Shown: piece after piece, positions 25,318-30,098 of the stretch
How the letters are laid out: each line of letters starts with the position of its first letter
Position numbering within the stretch: the first letter of the stretch is position 1
DNA from: DASCNA01 sp036011305
Lineage (GTDB): Bacteria; Verrucomicrobiota; Lentisphaeria; Victivallales; GWF2-38-69
DNA length: 30,098 nt
Reading direction: 5' to 3'
NCBI GenBank assembly: GCA_036011305.1
Contig: DASCNA010000090.1
Coordinates: 1-30,098 of the forward strand
Position numbers and translations under genes: made by a program
Notes under the pieces: model-generated
What the model saw: only the letters and a program-made list of their open reading frames with translations
Database searches by the model: none
Told to the model about the DNA's origin: nothing

Positions 25318-25319
25318 AT

Positions 25320-26705
25320 GTGAAAAAAATATCAAAAACTTTTTTATTTCTCTTTTCTTTTATTTTAGCAAATAATGTGTTGGGATTGGATATTGGAGAT
25401 AAGGCACCAAAATTGGAGATTAGTGATTGGGTATGTGGGGGATCGGTAAAAATTGAGTATAATAAAAATGAAGATATAAATAAAATATATGTTCTTTTTT
25501 TCTGGGCTGCATGGGATGGAGGAAGTCTGCATCTATTGAATTTTGTTGAAAAAGAGAATGAACTGTTTAAATATGATGATGTAGTTTTCATAGGTATTTC
25601 AAAAGAAAATACTTCGAAAATTAAGCAGTTTTTAAGGAAAATTCCTGGGATTGACATCAATCTAGGTATTGATGACACAGCTAATACTTATAATAAATAT
25701 ATGTCCAGAATGAGCGGGTTGCCGATGTTTTTTATAATAGGAAAAGATGGTAAACTTTTATGGAAAGGTCCTCCTTTTGAAGTTGATAGGGTTATAAAAA
25801 AAATTGTGACCGGGACATTTGATACTGATGAACAGTTGAAAATAGAGAAGATACGTCAAAAAATTAGGACAGCTTCAATACGATTTGAAAAAGATAAAAT
25901 TATTGATGATGCTAAGAATATTTTGAAAATTGATCCTTCTGATGAAACAGCTATAAATATTATTGTACAAAAGTTTATTGATGATAGAGAGTATAAGAGA
26001 GCTTTGAATTTTATTTCTTCTTCAAAGCATGAAGTTCATGGCAATAAATTTACCATGAGATTTTTATATTTTTATGAACTAAGAATTATAAATTTAATGG
26101 ATAATAAAAATAAAGTTGAAAGTTTACTTAAAAAGCTGGTGAATAATTATTCTGTTTCGTTTAGTAACTCTCCAAAGGCTTTAAATGAATTAACGGCTGC
26201 CATTTTAAATGATGTGCCTTTTGAATTATGGCCTATAGACGGTTTGTTGCGCATGAGTGAAAGAGCTGTCAGACTTGAGACACTATTTAATAGAAAATCA
26301 GAACAGCTTGGACTTCGATTACAGATTTTAGCAAAAATTTACTATCACTTGGGGAAAATAGACAAAGCATTAAATACTCAGATTAAAGCTAACAGGCTGT
26401 TTAAAAACATTATTAATGAAAAAAAAGGCATCAGGCTAGCTGAATTTTATAAAAAACTATTAAATTTTCATATAGAAAAGAATGCTTCTATTCTTCATAA
26501 GCAGTATAGCGAAACTGTTGAAAACTTAGGAGAATATTTACAAACTCTTGGAAAAGTTTACTACTATCTTGGAGACATTGAACAGGCTGTAATAACTCAA
26601 AAAAATGCGAATAAATTACTCAGGGAAAAACAAAATAGAGTTACTGGCAAATTATTAGAAAATTTTTATAAGAAAACTTATAAATTATCGAAAGGGAATC
26701 TGTGA
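25320..26705 (+). CDS. Exported thioredoxin-fold (TlpA/redoxin-like) protein with TPR tail, CXXC lost
   Basis: This is about 461 residues from GTG at 25320, chosen because it gives a compact signal peptide (KKISKTFLFLFSFILANNVLG). A TTG at 25308 would lie inside the repeat. Residues 24-150 form a thioredoxin-like domain (IGDKAPKLEISDW, then YVLFFWAAW, then cis-Pro P135 in GLPMFFIIG). At the usual WCxxC site the sequence is WAAWDGGS (62-69), so both redox cysteines are missing. The C-terminal half is helical, with TPR-like units (LGLRLQILAKIYYHLGKIDKAL and LGKVYYYLGDIEQAV). It therefore probably binds proteins rather than reducing disulfides. Its stop codon is formed within the first octamer of the next array. 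Confidence 0.8.
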   Translation: MKKISKTFLFLFSFILANNVLGLDIGDKAPKLEISDWVCGGSVKIEYNKNEDINKIYVLFFWAAWDGGSLHLLNFVEKENELFKYDDVVFIGISKENTSKIKQFLRKIPGIDINLGIDDTANTYNKYMSRMSGLPMFFIIGKDGKLLWKGPPFEVDRVIKKIVTGTFDTDEQLKIEKIRQKIRTASIRFEKDKIIDDAKNILKIDPSDETAINIIVQKFIDDREYKRALNFISSSKHEVHGNKFTMRFLYFYELRIINLMDNKNKVESLLKKLVNNYSVSFSNSPKALNELTAAILNDVPFELWPIDGLLRMSERAVRLETLFNRKSEQLGLRLQILAKIYYHLGKIDKALNTQIKANRLFKNIINEKKGIRLAEFYKKLLNFHIEKNASILHKQYSETVENLGEYLQTLGKVYYYLGDIEQAVITQKNANKLLREKQNRVTGKLLENFYKKTYKLSKGNL

Positions 26706-26802
26706 GACGGTGAAATGGTAAGTCAGTAAGACCGTGAGACTGTAATTAGCAAGGCAGTGAAGCGGTAAGACTGTGAATCTGTAAACCAGTGAATCAGTAG
26801 CT
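26700..26802 (+). repeat. Degenerate octamer array, 13 units, consensus CNGTRARN
   Basis: Units such as CTGTGAGA, CGGTGAAA, CAGTAAGA, CCGTGAGA, CGGTAAGA, CTGTGAAT and CAGTGAAT follow one another, with one phase slip near 26747-26754. The array starts at the stop codon of the TPR gene and ends about 20 bases before S23 copy 2. Confidence 0.9.
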
Positions 26803-26822
26803 GGAAGGAAAAGTTATATTTT

Positions 26823-27194
26823 ATGAAAGTCTTGAAATTTGAGGATTTGAAAGTTTATCAAAAATCAATTGAATTGCAGCAGAAAATTTATCAGATAACA
26901 AAAGACTTTCCAAAAGAAGAAAGATATTCTTTAACAGATCAAATAAGAAGAAGCTCAAGGAGCATAGGTGCAAACATAGCAGAAGCATGGCAAAAACGCA
27001 GATATGTCGCTCACTTTATCAGTAAATTATCAGATTCTGATAGTGAGCAATCAGAAACACAACATTGGTTAAGAACTTCATATTTATGCAACTATATAAA
27101 TGAAAATCAATATAAAATTTTAATTGAAAAATGTAAATATATTGGCAGTATGCTTGGTAATATAATAAACCATGCTGATAAATGGTGCATATAG
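26823..27194 (+). CDS. S23/four-helix-bundle protein, copy 2
   Basis: This 123-residue member of the same family as copy 1 has the usual length. The hallmark SLTDQIRRSSRSIGANIAEA lies at about residues 36-55, followed by the conserved SDSEQSETQHWLRTSYLCNY segment. The ATG has a weak AAGGA 13 bases upstream. Similarity to copy 1 is clear only in the core (EERYSLTDQIRRSSRSI versus EEYRLKDQVTRSSRSI), so the two are not recent duplicates. The gene is bracketed by octamer arrays in inverted orientation and has no functional link to its neighbours. Relatives occur in 23S rRNA intervening sequences and near diversity-generating retroelements; no retroelement is visible here. Confidence 0.9.
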   Translation: MKVLKFEDLKVYQKSIELQQKIYQITKDFPKEERYSLTDQIRRSSRSIGANIAEAWQKRRYVAHFISKLSDSDSEQSETQHWLRTSYLCNYINENQYKILIEKCKYIGSMLGNIINHADKWCI

Positions 27195-27197
27195 CCA

Positions 27198-27293
27198 AAT
27201 CACAGTTTAGCTAACTCACCGTTTAACTGACTGGCGGACTCACAGGTTCACAGATTTACTGTCTAACTGATTTACCGTTTCACTGGTTTTCAG
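27198..27293 (-). repeat. Inverted octamer array, 12 consecutive units, downstream of S23 copy 2
   Basis: Twelve octamers run in perfect phase on the plus strand (AATCACAG, ACTCACCG, ACTCACAG, GTTCACAG, ATTTACTG, ATTTACCG, TTTCACTG and others). The minus-strand consensus is CNGTRARN, identical to that of the array at 26700-26802 but inverted. Confidence 0.9.
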
Positions 27294-27308
27294 TCTCTCT
27301 AATTGAAC

Positions 27309-28832
27309 TTACTTTTGTTGTTTATTCATGCTGATGTAAGCACATTTGAGTGTCGTGAAGGCAAACATGCAAACACCTAAAGCATATATTGTTAGAAAAC
27401 ATGCAAAAAAGTACTTTGAATAGCTAGTGCATGAGAGAACTAGAAGTAAATTTGAAATACATATTAAAGCAATTATCAACTCAATTAAACCTGAAATAAT
27501 GCTGCTGTTAGGTTTATATTTGTTCTTTTTTTTTGATGATTGGGCTGAACTACCGCTTTTAGGAGTTCGTATAAAAGCTGATTTAATTCCGCATATTGCT
27601 TCAATACCCCCTAAACTGCTGGACACTGATGTTCCTGCAAATAGCAGCATTGCTGTCGGTATATACCTAAAGCTGAAAAACGTTATTTTTTGAGCATATC
27701 CGCTTCCAATATAAATTACTAATGGACCAAATGTTCCTGTAATGAATACTAATGTCCATAAAACAGTTAATATGTTATTGTAGTTGCTGTTAGATGAATG
27801 GCCAGAAATAAGCAGTGGAAGAAGGAGTATTGAACCAAATACAGGTAATACTGTTGTCAAGTTTGTTGCCATATGACAAAATGAAGCAAATTTTTGAGAG
27901 ACAGTTAAGTGTTTAGAAACAAATATTGTAGGTAATAGTTTGATTAATGTTTGTACTCCTCCTTTAACCCATCTGCGTTGCTGAGACTTAAATGCTATTA
28001 TATTATTAGGAATTTCAGCATTACAGATTTGATCAAAATCTAAAATTATTTTATAGCCTGCAGCATGCATTCTAAACGAGAGACATTGATCTTCAGTAAG
28101 AGTATCACTTGACCAGCCTCCGGATTTATTTATTGCATCTACTCTTAATATACCTGCGGTACCACAAAATGTGGGGCATGTATTGCTGTAGCTTTTTGCA
28201 GCCTGTGTAAATGCAATTAGTGCATCTAAAGCTACACTGACTCCTTTTGTCAGCCAGCTTTCATATCTGTTTATGTGTCCCCATCTTGTTTGAATGCATG
28301 CAACTTCAGGATAATCATGTATTTGAGGAATAGTTCTTTTAAGAAATTTTTCAGGAATTATAAAGTCAGCGTCAAAGATTGCAACATATTCACCTTTTGC
28401 GAATTTCAATGCGTTTGATAGTGCGCCAGCTTTGAAGCCTTCTCTGTTTTTTCGTCTTACAGAATAAATATTTATATTATATTTATGTTTCAAAATGGTA
28501 ATATATTGATCTATTATCTTAACAGTTTCATCTGCACTGTCATCTACAAGTTGAATTTCAAGTTTATCTTTAGGGTAATCAACTTCTACTGCAGAGAGCA
28601 TAAGTCTTTTAATGACATTTGCCTCATTGTAAACAGGTAATTGTATTGTAACAAATGGGAAATCAGTTGTATCAAATTTTTTATAAAAAGTTTCAATGTT
28701 CTTATTAATTTGATTTCTGTTTTTTTTTTGCCCTTTATAGAAAAGAAAAACAGAAACGTAAAATTGAAATCCTACTAAAATACCAAACAGACTTAAAATA
28801 GTAAAAAGAATTAGAATTAGGTCCATTATCAT
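27309..28832 (-). CDS. Membrane GT2 polysaccharide synthase (CslA/BcsA-like)
   Basis: This 507-residue processive-type glycosyltransferase has an N-terminal membrane segment at residues 3-31. The catalytic domain shows D97/D98 (LVDDSADET), DAD at 154-156, TED at 246-248 and Q284-R287-W288 (the QxxRW motif of processive synthases). Several C-terminal membrane segments follow (from about 310). These features match cellulose/mannan-synthase-like GT2 enzymes that polymerise and extrude a beta-glycan. No PilZ domain is present. The gene is transcribed divergently from the hydrolase at 28927 and away from the adaptor operon. Nothing visible assigns the sugar. No Shine-Dalgarno is evident at either of two near-adjacent ATGs (28832, 28826). 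Confidence 0.92.
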   Translation of the reverse strand: MIMDLILILFTILSLFGILVGFQFYVSVFLFYKGQKKNRNQINKNIETFYKKFDTTDFPFVTIQLPVYNEANVIKRLMLSAVEVDYPKDKLEIQLVDDSADETVKIIDQYITILKHKYNINIYSVRRKNREGFKAGALSNALKFAKGEYVAIFDADFIIPEKFLKRTIPQIHDYPEVACIQTRWGHINRYESWLTKGVSVALDALIAFTQAAKSYSNTCPTFCGTAGILRVDAINKSGGWSSDTLTEDQCLSFRMHAAGYKIILDFDQICNAEIPNNIIAFKSQQRRWVKGGVQTLIKLLPTIFVSKHLTVSQKFASFCHMATNLTTVLPVFGSILLLPLLISGHSSNSNYNNILTVLWTLVFITGTFGPLVIYIGSGYAQKITFFSFRYIPTAMLLFAGTSVSSSLGGIEAICGIKSAFIRTPKSGSSAQSSKKKNKYKPNSSIISGLIELIIALICISNLLLVLSCTSYSKYFFACFLTIYALGVCMFAFTTLKCAYISMNKQQK

Positions 28833-28880
28833 TTATTATAATTTAACATTAAATTTATAGATATTGAAAATTAGCCATAA

Positions 28881-28909
28881 TATCTTAACATTTTAATATT
28901 ATTAAGATA
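28881..28909. promoter_or_regulatory. Inverted repeat in the divergent promoter region
   Basis: TATCTTAA and TTAAGATA form a perfect eight-base inverted repeat with a 13-base spacer. It lies in the 94-base gap between the divergent genes at 28832 and 28927. It could be an operator for both, although the AT content makes chance occurrence plausible. Confidence 0.3.
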
Positions 28910-28926
28910 AAAGGCAATATTCAAGA

Positions 28927-30066
28927 ATGTTTTTTAAACAATCTACCTCAGAGAAAAAAATAATAAATAATTATGGTTTTAATCCTGAAAGCTTATCTGT
29001 AAAAAAAATAACTGAAACGAAGCATTTTATACTTTATCAGATTTTACCATATAAGAATGATGTTTTTGTAGATAAAAATAAAAAACCTGTGCTACTGATT
29101 CCTCCTTATGTTTTTGGACCTGATATACTATGTTTTATCCCTCAGAAAAATAGAAGTTTGGTACATGCCTATGCTAATAAATGTTTTCCCACTTATTTAA
29201 GAGTTCTTAAAGATATCGAAAGTAACTGTTCTGTACAAAATATGAGAGCAGAGGATGATATAATTGGAACTCAAAAATGTTTGGAAAAAATTAAAGAACT
29301 GCATTCAAAAAAAATAACCTTAGTTGGCGTAAGCCAAGGTGGAACTTGTGCATTATATGCTGTTTTGTCAGGTAAAATAGATGGCTTAATAGATGCTTTG
29401 AGTACTATTGTAACCCCTATAACATTGGTTAGAGAGAAGAAAAATCATGTTTTTAAATTGTTACGAAATATATATATTTCTTTTATTTATATAAAAGATG
29501 CAGTTGTTTTAATTTTTAGATTTTTGAAGAGATATAATAATGGCAACTGGGTTATTAATAAGACTTTTTCAAGCTGGCTGATAAATAAAAAAAAATCAAT
29601 GGTGTTGAATTTTTCTAAAGATTTATTTAGTTCTGATAAAGAATATACTATTCCTGGAAAATCTGCAGTAGATTTAGTTGACACTTGGTTGACAAATTCT
29701 GCTTCAGATATACCTATAAAGATGGCTAGATTTGGCTATTGTACTTATATAAAACCTGTGTTAGAAGATGGAACATTAGTAGTAAAAGTTTTTGACCGTA
29801 AGTTAAATTTTAAATATATAAATAAGTTAGGTATTAAATATCAGATATGTATCTGTAAAGATGATCACATTGTAAAGCGTGAAGATGCCTTAATACCTTG
29901 CAATTTTGTTGATGCAGAAGTAACAGAATTTCCTAAAGGGCATATGGCAATAATGACGACATGGTCAAACCCCAGTTCAGAGTATTCAGTTGATAAAAGA
30001 TTTGGAGATAGAAAGCAGTATAGAGGTCCAGTACGTTTCCATATGGATTTGGATGAAGAAGCATGA
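28927..30066 (+). CDS. PHA-synthase-like alpha/beta hydrolase with Ser nucleophile
   Basis: This 379-residue alpha/beta hydrolase resembles poly(3-hydroxyalkanoate) synthases in its opening (KPVLLIPPYVFGPDILCF) and in the nucleophile elbow GVSQGG (S136). It also shares a late histidine in KGHMAIM (H339). True PHA synthases carry cysteine in the GxCxGG elbow; this protein has serine, so hydrolase or acyltransferase activity is more likely than polyester synthesis. The ATG has AAGG 12 bases upstream. It is transcribed divergently from the GT2 synthase, so the two may share regulation. It is shorter than class I synthases (about 560 residues) and close to class III PhaC length. The substrate is unknown. 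Confidence 0.75.
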   Translation: MFFKQSTSEKKIINNYGFNPESLSVKKITETKHFILYQILPYKNDVFVDKNKKPVLLIPPYVFGPDILCFIPQKNRSLVHAYANKCFPTYLRVLKDIESNCSVQNMRAEDDIIGTQKCLEKIKELHSKKITLVGVSQGGTCALYAVLSGKIDGLIDALSTIVTPITLVREKKNHVFKLLRNIYISFIYIKDAVVLIFRFLKRYNNGNWVINKTFSSWLINKKKSMVLNFSKDLFSSDKEYTIPGKSAVDLVDTWLTNSASDIPIKMARFGYCTYIKPVLEDGTLVVKVFDRKLNFKYINKLGIKYQICICKDDHIVKREDALIPCNFVDAEVTEFPKGHMAIMTTWSNPSSEYSVDKRFGDRKQYRGPVRFHMDLDEEA

Positions 30067-30098
30067 TATATATAATCATGTTCACAGTAAAATATATA

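Larger units (their letters stand above)
24870..25319. other. Divergent intergenic region between the adaptor and the thioredoxin-fold gene
   Basis: These 450 bases hold no gene. They contain the TTGTTGG array, then degenerate heptamers at 24917-24944 (AAACTTG, AACTATG, AACTCTC, AACTGTT), then an AT-rich stretch. A possible plus-strand promoter at 25084-25112 and eleven AAACTTG units at 25241-25317 complete the region. I see no RNA gene or terminator. Confidence 0.7.

Noticed and set aside
25202..25678. Minus-strand open frame with repeated SSFKFQV residues
   Set aside because: It is the reverse reading of the AAACTTG array plus the antisense of the thioredoxin-fold gene. The plus-strand gene has clear domains, so this is a shadow.
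26823..27194. Diversity-generating retroelement accessory protein (Avd-like)
   Set aside because: Avd is related to the S23 family, but no reverse transcriptase, template repeat or variable repeat is visible in the window.
25241..27293. Short tandem repeats as a possible CRISPR array
   Set aside because: Units are 7-8 bases and contiguous with no spacers, and no cas genes are present.

Overview
The window is AT-rich DNA, roughly 30% GC by eye, from a Gram-negative bacterium. The evidence is a Wzm/Wzt O-polysaccharide exporter, a TolC-type outer-membrane lipoprotein with a periplasmic adaptor, and lipopolysaccharide-style sugar genes. The phylum cannot be fixed from the sequence. S23-family (23S rRNA intervening-sequence protein) genes, a GxQLGxxN surface-repeat/ankyrin fusion and frequent heptamer or octamer arrays suggest an environmental lineage outside the well-studied Proteobacteria. 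No rRNA, tRNA, CRISPR array, transposase or replication origin was seen.

Region 1 (1-18058, all on the minus strand, so transcribed from right to left) is an ABC-transporter-dependent surface-polysaccharide locus. Its promoter-proximal end holds wzm, an S23-family gene and wzt. Then come rfbF, rfbG, a 3,5-epimerase-like cupin, a C-methyltransferase and an NAD-dependent reductase/epimerase. Together these imply a CDP-linked, C-methyl-branched 6-deoxyhexose. A GT4 glycosyltransferase follows. Next is a block rich in radical SAM enzymes: two paralogous SPASM-like proteins, one cobalamin-binding-type protein and one fused to a Rossmann-like domain. GT2 glycosyltransferases, an aldo/keto reductase and a CmcI-like methyltransferase are interleaved with them. 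A decayed tail of a second CmcI-like gene lies at 1267-1388, and a GT2 gene runs off the left edge.

Region 2 (18301-24869, minus strand) encodes an ankyrin/surface-repeat fusion, a Wzz-like two-membrane-segment protein, a TolC-type lipoprotein and a large HlyD-type adaptor. This looks like an envelope export module with no dedicated pump in view. Region 3 (25320-30066) holds a thioredoxin-fold/TPR protein that has lost its CXXC, a second S23-family gene, a CslA/BcsA-like GT2 on the minus strand, and a PHA-synthase-like alpha/beta hydrolase.

The most unusual feature is a set of 7- and 8-nucleotide tandem arrays at gene boundaries. They supply stop codons, encode protein termini and occupy the place of ribosome binding sites. 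Both S23-family genes are bracketed by inverted arrays of one repeat unit: TTGNTNG heptamers around the copy between wzm and wzt, and CNGTRARN octamers around the copy at 26.8 kb. This resembles the inverted-repeat-bounded intervening sequences that carry this family in some 23S rRNA genes, and it may be an undescribed type of mobile or insertion cassette.
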